This document shows positions 1-8,648 of a stretch of 64,000 nucleotides of DNA, piece by piece. How positions within the stretch are numbered: position 1 is the first letter of the stretch; every line of letters begins with the position of its first letter. Source of the stretch: Flavobacterium aciduliphilum (GTDB lineage Bacteria > Bacteroidota > Bacteroidia > Flavobacteriales > Flavobacteriaceae); NCBI RefSeq assembly GCF_003268855.1, contig NZ_QLSZ01000012.1, positions 1 to 64,000 of the forward strand. Direction: 5' to 3'. The notes below the pieces were generated by a model that did no database searches, was not told where the DNA came from, and saw only the letters and a list, made by a program, of their open reading frames with translations. Both the position numbers and the translations under genes were made by a program.

Positions 1-80
1 TCACAAGAATAATGCTTCTTTAAAACTAATTCTACACATTCTAACTTAAATGCATAATCATACTTGACTTTTCTTTCCAT
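1..80 (-). CDS. IS3-family transposase OrfA, N-terminal fragment (runs off window)
   Basis: The minus strand from the ATG at 78-80 encodes MERKVKYDYAFKLECVELVL and six further residues before the window ends. This is the start of the helix-turn-helix DNA-binding protein (transposase_8/OrfA type) that pairs with a DDE OrfB by frameshifting in IS3 elements. The run of basic residues followed by an amphipathic first helix fits that family. Only 26 codons are visible, so the call rests on this short similarity together with the terminal repeat just upstream. Confidence 0.6.
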   Translation of the reverse strand, partial: MERKVKYDYAFKLECVELVLKKHYSC

Positions 81-87
81 AAAAATA

Positions 88-117
88 CCCCCAAAATAGT
101 GTCTAACTTTTTGGGGG
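88..117. repeat. Hairpin between IS end and orfA start
   Basis: CCCCCAAAA at 88-96 is the exact complement of TTTTGGGGG at 109-117, leaving a 12-base loop. It sits between the IS tip and the OrfA start codon, where it would fold in the 5' end of any transcript reading into the element. This resembles the protective hairpins some insertion sequences use against read-through expression; that role is inference. Confidence 0.55.
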
Positions 118-298
118 CAGTGCATTTTTTAATTACGCTTTTTTTTGATGCTTAAACATGTAACTACAAGTGATTTTCAATTTTTAATAGAAAAAACAAA
201 AATCTTGGCTTTGATGATTCATATTAAATTGGAGTAATCGTTAGATGATTCTGAGATTTTTTTTTTATAATAGAAATGCTTTCTGACTATTACAATTA

Positions 299-859
299 TT
301 ATTTACCATCATGTAAATACTCTTTTCGAATTTCTTGAAAAGTGGCATTCGTGTGAACTAATTTAAAGATTATTTCTTTTCTTAAAGAATCAATATCTTC
401 TTCTTTAAAATGTTTTGCCCAAGAATACTCATCAAACAAGACTCTAATTTGCTTGATGATCTTTGTAGTATCTGGTTCATTTCGTAACACTTTTTCTTTA
501 CTGTAATTGGAACTTTCTTTATGATTGAAAGTAACGTGTCTGTTTCCAAAATCTACTTCAATAAAATATAACCGATCCACATCATTATCATTATAAAAAT
601 CTGTCCATTTAGCAAAACCTAATTTAGTTCGTTTGCCAATTTGATTTGTAACGTTGTTATTTTTTTGAAGCCTCCATTTACAATTAGCTGCCCTACCCCA
701 ATGATTGGATTCGCGATACACCCCATTTTCAACAAAATAATAACTACTTCCCGATTTACTTTTGAAGCCTAACCTAAGATTAGATATCTCTGAAAAATCT
801 ACCTCTTGAAAAACGCAGAAGGTATGTTTATGGAAATTAGTCTTATTATATATTTTCAT
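299..859 (-). CDS. Conserved hypothetical protein, 186 aa
   Basis: I cannot assign a function. The protein is soluble-looking, without a signal peptide or membrane segment, and rich in aromatic and charged residues (SGSSYYFVENGVYRESNHWG in the first third). The C-terminal third is helical and highly charged. I chose the ATG at 859 (MKIYNKTNF) because the upstream codons look non-conserved; ATG 892 and a TTG at 901 are alternatives. It stands alone on the minus strand between the IS end and a divergent secreted-protein gene. Base composition matches the neighbours. Confidence 0.6.
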   Translation of the reverse strand: MKIYNKTNFHKHTFCVFQEVDFSEISNLRLGFKSKSGSSYYFVENGVYRESNHWGRAANCKWRLQKNNNVTNQIGKRTKLGFAKWTDFYNDNDVDRLYFIEVDFGNRHVTFNHKESSNYSKEKVLRNEPDTTKIIKQIRVLFDEYSWAKHFKEEDIDSLRKEIIFKLVHTNATFQEIRKEYLHDGK

Positions 860-994
860 TATCATGCTGCAAATTAAAACATTTTGGAACATATCAATCA
901 ATTTTAACAGCGTAACTATATTGATAATTTGCTAAATCTTCCTTAAAAAAGTTAAAAAAATGTAAACTTACTTCCAACAATTTTATTCTATTTA

Positions 995-1002
995 TACATT
1001 TG
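995..1002 (+). promoter_or_regulatory. Putative -7 promoter element (TACATTTG)
   Basis: TACATTTG matches the Bacteroidota TANNTTTG element 27 bases before the start at 1030. No TTG lies at the proper -33 distance, so support is the -7 match and position only. Confidence 0.35.
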
Positions 1003-1029
1003 TTTTGAAATATTAAATTTTAGTACGTT

Positions 1030-1932
1030 ATGTCAAAAAACAAAATCTTTTGGTTATTTGCTTTTGCAATGATGTCCCTAAACAACTTGTCTTTGTTCGC
1101 ACAAGATGAAAAATCATTTTCTTTATCTGATTCAGACCTACACAAAGAAGATATCGTCATGAATTGGAATAAAAAAACACCAGAATCTGAAATGAAAGAA
1201 GACGTTAAAGCTCTCTCTGAGAAAGGAATTACTATAAAATTTTCTGGAGTGAAAAGAAATGCTAATGACGAAATTACTGCTTTGAAATTGGAATATTCTG
1301 ATAGAAAAGGAAATAAAGGTTCTATGGAATACAATAACCAAAAACCTATTCCTGCGATCACTTTTTATAAAAATGGGGAAGAAATAGGTTTTGGCGAACC
1401 GAATCAATTCAATAACATGATTGCAGGGAACGATTTTATGAATGGATTTACGAATCCTCAGGACATCCTGAAACAATTTCAGCTGGGTCGGAACAATCCA
1501 AATGCTCAATCGTTCAGTTTTTCATTTCCAAATGATGGAACTGGAACAGCTAAATCTAAATCTAAAATCATGATTCAAAAAGATGGTAAAAAACCATTAG
1601 TAATTGAAGATGGTAAAGTTGTTGAAGGTGCAGATGATTATTCTCCTGAAGAAATTGAAAAAATAAAAGAAGAAAACAAAATACAGCAGTTTGATTTTAG
1701 TGATAAAGGAAATTTCAATCAAGAATTCGATTTTAGAAATCAAGAAGGTTTGGATAATTTTAAACAACAAATGGAGCAAATGCGTAAAAACATGCCTCAA
1801 AATGATGTTGACAATGATATGGAACAAACCAAAAAAGAGATGATACAAGCTAAAGAGGAACTGATTAAAGCCAAAGAAGAACTTGAAAAAGCAAAAAAAG
1901 AACTTCAAAAAACATCAAAAACAAAAAAATAA
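1030..1932 (+). CDS. Secreted protein with C-terminal charged coiled coil, 300 aa
   Basis: A signal peptide (basic MSKNK, then a hydrophobic stretch ending LSLFAQ around residue 24) directs export. The middle, residues 30-200, is polar and shows no family I recognise, although phrases such as GKKPLVIEDGKVVEG suggest short beta repeats. Residues 245-300 form a long Lys/Glu helix with heptad-like repetition (KEELIKAKEELEKAKKEL), a probable coiled coil. Function is unknown. The gene is monocistronic: a terminator follows directly and the next gene is on the opposite strand. Confidence 0.75.
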   Translation: MSKNKIFWLFAFAMMSLNNLSLFAQDEKSFSLSDSDLHKEDIVMNWNKKTPESEMKEDVKALSEKGITIKFSGVKRNANDEITALKLEYSDRKGNKGSMEYNNQKPIPAITFYKNGEEIGFGEPNQFNNMIAGNDFMNGFTNPQDILKQFQLGRNNPNAQSFSFSFPNDGTGTAKSKSKIMIQKDGKKPLVIEDGKVVEGADDYSPEEIEKIKEENKIQQFDFSDKGNFNQEFDFRNQEGLDNFKQQMEQMRKNMPQNDVDNDMEQTKKEMIQAKEELIKAKEELEKAKKELQKTSKTKK

Positions 1933-1953
1933 ATTTCAAGGTTAATTATTTTT

Positions 1954-1987
1954 ATAGGCTGTTCTGAATTAAGAGCAGCCTATTTTA
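1954..1987 (+). terminator. Intrinsic terminator after the secreted coiled-coil gene
   Basis: The arms 1954-1965 (ATAGGCTGTTCT) and 1972-1983 (AGAGCAGCCTAT) pair over 12 positions with one G-U wobble, with a 6-base loop and a T-rich tail. Confidence 0.75.
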
Positions 1988-2091
1988 TAGCAATACTATC
2001 CAAAAAACGGTGTTATTAAAAACCCCATTATTTTTAACTTACACTGTTTATCGGAAAGTACCTTTAAAAAGATTTTCTTTGGATTTTCCTA

Positions 2092-2721
2092 TCATTGAAA
2101 ACTATCAAATGATTTTATATTATCATTTTCAAGTAAATAGTCATTGAAAGATTCTATCATGGATTTATTTCCAAAAAGAGTAATATGTAACCGGATGCGA
2201 TTATCATCTTTTGTTTCAATTTTCTTAAGACATTTCAATTTTAATTCTTTCACTTTACCGAGAATCATGTTGGCATCGCTTTCTTTCTTAAAATAAATAG
2301 CATAACTACGATGTTCGCGCTGTTTGGTTATCAGAAACAATACTGAATCAAAAAAGAATAAAACGATAATCGTAAAGATCATTCCCTGAAAAGCTAACAG
2401 CGAATTGCCACATCCAATACACATTCCTAAAGCAGCGGTAACCCAAATTGTTGCGGCAGTTGTAATCCCTGTTACATTCAATCCGTCTTTAAAGACGACT
2501 CCTGCTCCTATAAACCCTATCCCTGTGAGGATATTGGCCGCAATACGATCATGACTCGAAGCACCTCCCATTTGAATGGAGATAATGGTCAAAATTGTCG
2601 ACCCTAAACAAATCAAAGCCATCGTTCGAAACCCAGCCACTTTTCCATTAATTTCTCGTTCTAAACCAATTACAGAACCTATAAAAAGAGCTAATAGTAA
2701 TTGAAAAATATGATCATACAT
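2092..2721 (-). CDS. MgtC/SapB family inner-membrane protein
   Basis: The N-terminal 140 residues carry four to five hydrophobic helices and the family signature: an early GLEREINGKVAGFRT followed by alternating glycine-rich helices (LTGIGFIGAGVVFKDG). The C-terminal ~70 residues form a cytosolic ACT-like regulatory domain, as in the longer MgtC proteins. In enteric bacteria MgtC modulates the F-type ATPase and phosphate/magnesium homeostasis. Substrate transport by this branch is unproven. It starts 13 bases after selO ends on the same strand, so the two are probably co-transcribed. Confidence 0.85.
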   Translation of the reverse strand: MYDHIFQLLLALFIGSVIGLEREINGKVAGFRTMALICLGSTILTIISIQMGGASSHDRIAANILTGIGFIGAGVVFKDGLNVTGITTAATIWVTAALGMCIGCGNSLLAFQGMIFTIIVLFFFDSVLFLITKQREHRSYAIYFKKESDANMILGKVKELKLKCLKKIETKDDNRIRLHITLFGNKSMIESFNDYLLENDNIKSFDSFQ

Positions 2722-2734
2722 CTTTTATTATTTT

Positions 2735-4300
2735 TTATGAACTACAAGATAACATCGAACATCCAACTTTATGCCGAGCCCATTCGGGCCTTTTGGCAAA
2801 CCATTTTTCAAATTCAGGCTGTTCCTCATACGGTTTTTTTAAAACAGTATGTAATTCAATTATCGTATCAAAGATACCTTTTTCTGCATCTTCAATAGCC
2901 AATTGAGCCATATAATTTCGTAAAACATATTTTGGATTGATAGCATCCATCGCTACTTTTCGCTCAAAATCGGATTGCCTTTCTTTCCGCAATCGAACGA
3001 GGTACCAGTCAAACCATTCGTAAAAACTTTCTTTAACCGAATGATTCAAACCTTGGCCATTATAAAAAGCCTCAGTTATTTGTTGAAATGCTTCTTCACG
3101 ACTTGATTCTTTTAAAACAGTTCCCAACAACCTAAAAAACAGTGTCATATCGGTTTCTGTTGCTTGCAATAGTTCTTCCAATGATTGGAGCATTAATGCA
3201 TCATTATTCTCATTTTCAAACAAACCTATCTTTCGTTTCATCATAGCCTCATAGTCCTTTTCATAATCGGTTTTATAGCCTTCCAAAATAGTTTCCATTG
3301 GAGCAGCTTCTCTAATCAGCGGATAAAGTGCATTGGCTAATTGGTATAAATTCCACAATGCGATATAGGGTTGGTTACCAAATCGATACCTTTTATGTTC
3401 ACTATCCGTAGTATTAGGTGTCCAATCGGGATTATAATCCTCCAACCAACCATAAGGACCATAATCAATGGTTAAGCCTAAAATAGACATATTATCTGTA
3501 TTCATCACCCCATGAACAAATCCCACACGTTGCCATGCCACCATTACTTCCAAAGTTTTTGAAGTTACTTCTTTAAAAAAATCTAGATATTTATCTTTCC
3601 CCGAAGATTGTATATACGGAAAATGATGCGCAATCGTAAAATCAGCTAGAGCGGTTAGATTTTTTATATCATTCTGTGCAGCTAAAAGCTCAAAATTACC
3701 AAACCGGATGAATGTTGGCGCTACTCTACATACAACAGCTCCTTTTTCATAAGCAGATTTCCCATTATAAAGAATGTCTCTCAATACAAGATCACCTGTT
3801 TCCACCAGAGCCAACGAACGTGTTGTAGGAACTCCCAAATGATACATCGCTTCACTACACAAATGTTCGCGAATAGACGATCGCAAAACAGCCAATCCAT
3901 CAGCACGTCGTGAATAGGGTGTTTGCCCTGCTCCTTTCAATTGCACCATCCAAGAATGATGGTTATGAACAATTTCTCCCAAAACAATTGCCCTTCCGTC
4001 GCCTAATTGTCCTGCCCAGTGTCCAAATTGATGTCCCGCATAATTCATAGCATAAGGCTTTGTTTCTGGCCATATTTTTTTTCCTGAAACAAATTCGAGA
4101 AAAGAAGCCGATGATAAATCTTGAGTAGAAATTCCAAGTAATGCGGCTACTTCCTCCGAAGCGTGAACCAATAGAGGTTGAGCGGGTTCTCTTGGAGTCA
4201 CATATGAAAAGCAAGCCCCCGTTACCAATCGTGTATCATTGGTTAAAAGTGCATCTGCCGGTAAGGCTTTACTAAATTTATTGTCAAAATGTAACGTCAT
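2735..4300 (-). CDS. selO: Protein adenylyltransferase SelO (YdiU/UPF0061 family)
   Basis: SelO is a pseudokinase-fold enzyme that transfers AMP from ATP to protein Ser, Thr or Tyr hydroxyls and is linked to redox stress. Length (521 aa) and motifs fit: MNYAGHQFGHWAGQLGDGRA, the kinase-like VMNTDNMSILGLTIDYGPYG and the conserved DYNPDWTPNTTD. The C-terminus ends SMLSCSS, where the family commonly keeps a Cys-Ser-Ser tail (the selenocysteine position in animals). I start at ATG 4300 (MTLHFDNKF) because a TATCTTTG promoter element lies at 4325-4332, overlapping the longer open frame. It leads a likely two-gene unit with the MgtC-type gene. Confidence 0.92.
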   Translation of the reverse strand: MTLHFDNKFSKALPADALLTNDTRLVTGACFSYVTPREPAQPLLVHASEEVAALLGISTQDLSSASFLEFVSGKKIWPETKPYAMNYAGHQFGHWAGQLGDGRAIVLGEIVHNHHSWMVQLKGAGQTPYSRRADGLAVLRSSIREHLCSEAMYHLGVPTTRSLALVETGDLVLRDILYNGKSAYEKGAVVCRVAPTFIRFGNFELLAAQNDIKNLTALADFTIAHHFPYIQSSGKDKYLDFFKEVTSKTLEVMVAWQRVGFVHGVMNTDNMSILGLTIDYGPYGWLEDYNPDWTPNTTDSEHKRYRFGNQPYIALWNLYQLANALYPLIREAAPMETILEGYKTDYEKDYEAMMKRKIGLFENENNDALMLQSLEELLQATETDMTLFFRLLGTVLKESSREEAFQQITEAFYNGQGLNHSVKESFYEWFDWYLVRLRKERQSDFERKVAMDAINPKYVLRNYMAQLAIEDAEKGIFDTIIELHTVLKKPYEEQPEFEKWFAKRPEWARHKVGCSMLSCSS

Positions 4301-4324
4301 CTGGAAACACACTATTTGAAGTTT

Positions 4325-4332
4325 CAAAGATA
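4325..4332 (-). promoter_or_regulatory. -7 promoter element for selO (TATCTTTG)
   Basis: The minus strand reads TATCTTTG 25 bases upstream of ATG 4300, which gives a leader of about 20 bases. It decides the start codon, since the upstream in-frame start would lie inside the promoter. No clear -33 TTG. Confidence 0.45.
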
Positions 4333-4401
4333 CACAATAATACCAAAACCGTTTTATGTTTAATGAATCGTTAAAAAAACCAATAAACCCATAATTAAAT
4401 G

Positions 4402-4409
4402 TATTTTTG
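4402..4409 (+). promoter_or_regulatory. Putative -7 element (TATTTTTG) for the S41 peptidase
   Basis: TATTTTTG lies 27 bases before the start at 4436 in the 135-base divergent gap with selO. No -33 match. Confidence 0.35.
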
Positions 4410-4435
4410 ACACATTCGATTGTAATTTTTATTAA

Positions 4436-6010
4436 ATGAAAAAAACGAATACATTGCTAAAAATAAGTTTACTTGGCTTTGTTTTATGGTTTACAAATTG
4501 TACCTCAGTAGCGACTTACAATAAAAAACTAGACACGCCTATTTCCGTTGAAAAACTTCATAAAGACATTGATTATGTGCAACATAAACTACAAAAACTT
4601 CATCCTCAATTGTATTTATATATTTCAGAGGAGGCTTTGGAATTCAAATTTGATAGTTTAAAGAAGTCTATCGACCAACCTCTAACGAGTAAGGATTTTT
4701 ATTTCAAACTCAGTCCCATCATTGCTTCAGTAAAGCAAGGACACATGATTTTGTATGCCCCATCAAAAAAAATGGAAAAAAAAGAAGTCCATCGACTTTC
4801 TAAAACAGGATTAGGACCGCTTTCCCAATTTGATTTTGATTGGATTGATAAGAAATTATATATCACAAAAAATCGTTCGACACAGAAAACAATCCCATTG
4901 GGAGCCGAAGTGATTAAAATTAACGATCTGACTCCGCAAGCATTGTATCAAAAATACAGCAAAACCTTTTCCTCTGATGGATACAATAAAACGTATATCG
5001 ACAAGGGATTTTCTAAACGATTTACGAGTTATGTAACCTCTGAAATCGGCATCCATGATAGTTTACATTACACCCTTTTCCAGCACGATTCGCTCAAAGA
5101 ATTTACAGTTCACCGTCTAAAATTAGAAAAAAAGAAAATCAAAAAAGACTCGATTGCATCATCCGCTGTGGTATCAAAAAAGATACTTAGCAAGAAAGAG
5201 AAACGTATTATGGGTTATGACGAAGTCTCTAAAAATTGCAGTAAAGAAGTATCCTTTTTAAGTCAAGATAGTCTGGTGGCAGTATTAAAACTTAGAGACT
5301 TCTCTAAAGGCCATTATGCGAAAGCTTATAAAACCATTTTTGAACAACTGCATCACAAAGGTACTCATACATTAATCATCGACATTCGCGACAATCCGGG
5401 AGGTAAGGTAGCCGATGTCGTGGATTTGTATTCCTACCTCACCGACCAGCCTTTTACGATGTTACAACCCGCAGAAGTGACCTCCAAAACCAGTTTATGG
5501 AAGTTGGGACTTTTTAGAAAAATGCCAAGCTACACCTATCCGATTTTAGGAGTTTTCTATCCGTTCTATATGGCATTTTCTACTATGAGAACACAAAAAC
5601 ACGAAGACGGAACTTATACCTACAGCCTTGTCGGATCAAAAAAGAGAAAAAATAATCCCTTGCATTTTACAGGAAAAATATATGTGATTATCAATGGAGG
5701 GAGCTTTTCTGCTTCATGCTTGCTGGCTTCTAGCTTGAAATCGAATCCAACCGTCACTTTTGTCGGAGAAGAAACTGGAGGTGGCAGTAATGCTACAGTG
5801 GCGGGACTCTTACCGATTTTAAAATTACCTTATTCAAAATTATATTGGCGCTTAGGGTTGATGAATATAAAAACAACCCATCAAGATATCTTAATTGGAC
5901 ATGGCGTTTATCCCGACGTTCCCATACCTCATACTGTATTTGATGAAATCCAAAACAACGATCCTGAAATAGATTGGATTAAAAATGAAATATCGATTAG
6001 AAAAGAGTGA
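4436..6010 (+). CDS. S41 family peptidase, predicted lipoprotein
   Basis: A 21-residue signal with a cysteine at residue 22 (LWFTNC) suggests lipid anchoring. After a helical N-terminal region, the C-terminal half carries the S41/tail-specific protease core: LIIDIRDNPGGKVADVV near residue 315, INGGSFSASCL (nucleophile serine region) near residue 420, and VGEETGGGSN shortly after. The lysine of the classical CtpA Ser-Lys dyad (GKG) is replaced by glycine, as in tricorn/IRBP-like S41 members that use a Ser-His-Glu arrangement. A basic stretch around residues 225-260 (KKKIKKDS, LSKKEKRI) looks like an insertion. Monocistronic. Confidence 0.82.
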   Translation: MKKTNTLLKISLLGFVLWFTNCTSVATYNKKLDTPISVEKLHKDIDYVQHKLQKLHPQLYLYISEEALEFKFDSLKKSIDQPLTSKDFYFKLSPIIASVKQGHMILYAPSKKMEKKEVHRLSKTGLGPLSQFDFDWIDKKLYITKNRSTQKTIPLGAEVIKINDLTPQALYQKYSKTFSSDGYNKTYIDKGFSKRFTSYVTSEIGIHDSLHYTLFQHDSLKEFTVHRLKLEKKKIKKDSIASSAVVSKKILSKKEKRIMGYDEVSKNCSKEVSFLSQDSLVAVLKLRDFSKGHYAKAYKTIFEQLHHKGTHTLIIDIRDNPGGKVADVVDLYSYLTDQPFTMLQPAEVTSKTSLWKLGLFRKMPSYTYPILGVFYPFYMAFSTMRTQKHEDGTYTYSLVGSKKRKNNPLHFTGKIYVIINGGSFSASCLLASSLKSNPTVTFVGEETGGGSNATVAGLLPILKLPYSKLYWRLGLMNIKTTHQDILIGHGVYPDVPIPHTVFDEIQNNDPEIDWIKNEISIRKE

Positions 6011-6051
6011 TTTATAATTTTTAAGCCTCAAAAAATAGGAAGCAAAATCAT

Positions 6052-6059
6052 TATATTTG
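6052..6059 (+). promoter_or_regulatory. -7 promoter element (TATATTTG)
   Basis: TATATTTG lies 28 bases before the start at 6088 in a short intergenic gap. It fits TANNTTTG; no -33 TTG at the right distance. Confidence 0.4.
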
Positions 6060-6087
6060 TACCCTAATCAACAATTGATTTTTTGAG

Positions 6088-7560
6088 ATGATGTCACCTT
6101 TAGAGCAATATTTTTCAGAATTCAGAAAAAATATTATTGGTATTGACCAAGAATTTGAATCTCCTTTTGGGAAGAAAAAAATTATTTATACAGACTGGAC
6201 GGCAAGTGGACGTCTGTATCGCCCTATCGAAGAAAAAATCATGAATACGTTTGGACCTTTTGTAGCCAATACGCATACAGAAACCTCTATCACGGGAACG
6301 GCTATGACTAAAGCCTATCATCATGCCAAAAAAGTAATCAAAAAGCATGTCAACGCCTCAGAAAATGATGTCCTAATCAATACAGGTACTGGAATGACGG
6401 GAGTGGTGAATAAATTTCAACGGATTTTGGGACTCAAAATTCCAGAAAACTTAAAAACATACACAAATATTCCTGATGCGCTGAAGCCAATCGTATTTGT
6501 ATCACACATGGAACATCATTCGAATCAAACTTCTTGGTTAGAAACCATGGCTGATGTCGAAATTATTCCAGCTAATGAAGAAGGATTATTTTCATTAGAC
6601 CATTTAAAAATTCTATTAGAAAAATATAAAAACCGACATTTCAAAATCGCTTCCATTACTTCATGTTCGAATGTTACGGGAATCAAAACACCCTATCATG
6701 ATGTGGCCAAAATAATGCACCAACATCAGGGTGTCTGTTTTGTCGATTTTGCTTGTTCTGGTCCTTATGTTACCATTGATATGCATCCCTCAGATCCAGA
6801 AAGTTATTTGGATGCTATCTTTTTTTCACCTCATAAATTTTTAGGTGGTCCTGGTACTTCTGGCGTACTCGTTTTCAATAAAAATTTATATAAAAATAAC
6901 ATCCCTGATTGTCCTGGAGGCGGAACCGTTTCGTGGACGAATCCTTGGGGAGAACACAAATATATAGACAACATCGAAGATCGTGAAGACGGTGGAACCC
7001 CAGGATTTTTACAAGTGATAAAAACAGCTTTAGCGATTGAACTTAAAGAAAAAATGGGAGTAGAAGCCATATTAAATCGTGAAAAAGAACTTGTCGATTA
7101 TGTTTTTGAAACCCTAAGTCCTATAGAGTCTATCGTAATTTTAGCTAAAGAACATCAAAATCGATTGGGAGTCATTTCATTTTATATCAAAGACTTACAT
7201 TACAATTTAGGCGTTAAACTTCTCAATGACCGTTTTGGTATTCAAACACGCGGAGGATGCAGTTGTGCTGGAACCTATGGTCATTATTTATTACATGTAG
7301 ATAAAGAAACGTCTCATGATGTAGTTTGTTCTATTACATCAGGAGATTTAATAAAAAAACCAGGATGGATTAGAATGTCAATTCACCCTACAACTAGCAC
7401 GGAAGAAATAAAATTTGTATGTCAAAGTATAATAGACGTATCCTTGAATTTCAAAACATGGGGAGACGATTATGTCTATAACAGTACAACTAATGAATTT
7501 GTACACAAACAAGGTGCAATTCTTGAAGATGCCTTAATCTCAGATTGGTTTTCCGTATAA
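6088..7560 (+). CDS. Class V aminotransferase-fold PLP enzyme (cysteine desulfurase-like)
   Basis: A fold-type I PLP enzyme of the class V/SufS-like group. The PLP lysine is in FFSPHKFLGGPGTSG (about residue 250), preceded by the cofactor-binding Asp in FVDFACSGPY. HMEHHSNQTSWLE and GTGTGMTGVVNKF match substrate/cofactor loops of this group. A cysteine pair lies late in the protein (RGGCSCAGTYGHYLL), near the place where cysteine desulfurases keep their catalytic Cys. The window has no isc/suf scaffold nearby, so a role in Fe-S assembly is not indicated. The exact substrate is unknown. Either ATG 6088 or the adjacent ATG 6091 may be used. Confidence 0.85.
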   Translation: MMSPLEQYFSEFRKNIIGIDQEFESPFGKKKIIYTDWTASGRLYRPIEEKIMNTFGPFVANTHTETSITGTAMTKAYHHAKKVIKKHVNASENDVLINTGTGMTGVVNKFQRILGLKIPENLKTYTNIPDALKPIVFVSHMEHHSNQTSWLETMADVEIIPANEEGLFSLDHLKILLEKYKNRHFKIASITSCSNVTGIKTPYHDVAKIMHQHQGVCFVDFACSGPYVTIDMHPSDPESYLDAIFFSPHKFLGGPGTSGVLVFNKNLYKNNIPDCPGGGTVSWTNPWGEHKYIDNIEDREDGGTPGFLQVIKTALAIELKEKMGVEAILNREKELVDYVFETLSPIESIVILAKEHQNRLGVISFYIKDLHYNLGVKLLNDRFGIQTRGGCSCAGTYGHYLLHVDKETSHDVVCSITSGDLIKKPGWIRMSIHPTTSTEEIKFVCQSIIDVSLNFKTWGDDYVYNSTTNEFVHKQGAILEDALISDWFSV

Positions 7561-7575
7561 CGTCTCTTGTATGGT

Positions 7576-8601
7576 TTAAAAAGTAATACGCGATATGGCA
7601 TCCATAACATAATCGTGCATCACTTCTTTATAATCCAAATGAGTTACAATACGCAAGATACCTCGTCCCATAGAACTTATAAAGATATTTTTTTGCTTGA
7701 ATTTTTCAATAACCCATTGTTCATCAAGAGAAGGTCTTACGTGAAAAATCAAAATATTAGTTTCAACAGGAGCCACGTTTTCAACCCATGGTAAGCTTGC
7801 CAGCAAAGTTCCTAATTCTTTAGCTCTCCTATGGTCTTCTTCCAATCGCATGATGTTGTTTTGCAAAGCATAGATTCCGGCCGCAGCTAAATACCCCGAC
7901 TGACGCATATTCCCTCCAAAAATTTTTCTGATTCTTAAAGCTCTTTTTATATCGTCCTGACTCCCTAATAATAATGATCCAACGGGGGCTCCTAGTCCTT
8001 TTGACAAACAAACCGAAATCGTATCAAACAAGGCTCCAAAAAGTTTGGGGTGCTGTTTTTTAGCCACCATAGCATTCCATAAACGGGCTCCATCCAAATG
8101 ATATTTTAAATTATGATCTACACACACTTGTTTAATTTCTTTCATCACCTGAAGATCATAACATGCTCCTCCCCCTTTATTAGTTGTATTTTCAAGACTG
8201 ACTAAAGAAGTCAATGGCGCATGATAAAACTCGGGGTCATTAATAGCTTTTTTTACTAAATTGGCTGTAATCATGCCGTGATCACCATCGACTAAACAAC
8301 AAGAAACGCCGCTGTTGAAGGAAGCTCCTCCTCCCTCATAGTGATAAATATGAGCATATTTATCGCAAATGACTTGCTCTCCTGGATTGGTATGCAATTT
8401 AATAGCGGTTTGATTCGCCATAGTTCCACTCGGAAAAAACAACGCCGCTTCCATACCAAAAAGTTCAGCTACGGTATGTTCCAATTCATTTACAGTTGGA
8501 TCTTGTTTGTATACATCATCGCCTACTTTTGCATTAAACATGGCGCGTAACATCTCACTACTAGGACGTGTTACCGTATCACTTATTAAATTTATTTCCA
8601 T
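7576..8601 (-). CDS. ltaA: Low-specificity L-threonine aldolase (GntG-type PLP aldolase)
   Basis: PLP-dependent retro-aldol cleavage of L-threonine/allo-threonine to glycine and acetaldehyde. The 341-aa length and motifs fit: MEINLISDTVTRPSSEM at the N-terminus, KYHLDGARLWNA with the PLP Asp (about residue 170), and the Schiff-base lysine in SVCLSKGLGAPVGS (about 198). It is divergent from prfB with a 47-base gap and converges on the class V PLP gene (15-base gap). On the minus strand, TAATTTTG at 8633-8640 with a TTG 23 bases further upstream could be its promoter, overlapping the prfB leader region. Confidence 0.9.
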   Translation of the reverse strand: MEINLISDTVTRPSSEMLRAMFNAKVGDDVYKQDPTVNELEHTVAELFGMEAALFFPSGTMANQTAIKLHTNPGEQVICDKYAHIYHYEGGGASFNSGVSCCLVDGDHGMITANLVKKAINDPEFYHAPLTSLVSLENTTNKGGGACYDLQVMKEIKQVCVDHNLKYHLDGARLWNAMVAKKQHPKLFGALFDTISVCLSKGLGAPVGSLLLGSQDDIKRALRIRKIFGGNMRQSGYLAAAGIYALQNNIMRLEEDHRRAKELGTLLASLPWVENVAPVETNILIFHVRPSLDEQWVIEKFKQKNIFISSMGRGILRIVTHLDYKEVMHDYVMDAISRITF

Positions 8602-8618
8602 ATCACATTTGGATGCCT

Positions 8619-8626
8619 TACATTTG
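8619..8626 (+). promoter_or_regulatory. -7 promoter element for prfB (TACATTTG)
   Basis: TACATTTG lies 23 bases before the prfB ATG in the short divergent gap with ltaA. The -33 box is not clear. Confidence 0.4.
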
Positions 8627-8648
8627 CGCCTACAAAATTACATTATTT

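Larger units (their letters stand above)
1..124 (-). mobile_element. End of an IS3-family insertion sequence (rest lies left of the window)
   Basis: The block holds the first codons of a transposase OrfA reading leftward, followed by a terminal sequence. Read on the minus strand it begins TGCACTGCCCCCAAAAAG and continues with TTAGACACTATTTTGGGGG. A TG...CA end with a GC-rich tip next to an OrfA start is the usual design of IS3-family ends. The other end, orfB and any target duplication are outside the window, so subgroup and intactness cannot be judged. The outer boundary at 124 is an estimate from the TG dinucleotide. Confidence 0.7.

Noticed and set aside
1020..1509. Minus-strand frames of 113 and 123 codons opposite the secreted coiled-coil gene
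   Set aside because: They lie wholly opposite a gene with signal peptide and terminator and give low-complexity, Phe/Ser-rich products typical of antisense shadows.
6088..7560. Naming the class V PLP enzyme sufS/iscS
   Set aside because: It is longer than SufS, and no scaffold or other Fe-S assembly genes are adjacent; substrate cannot be fixed from sequence.
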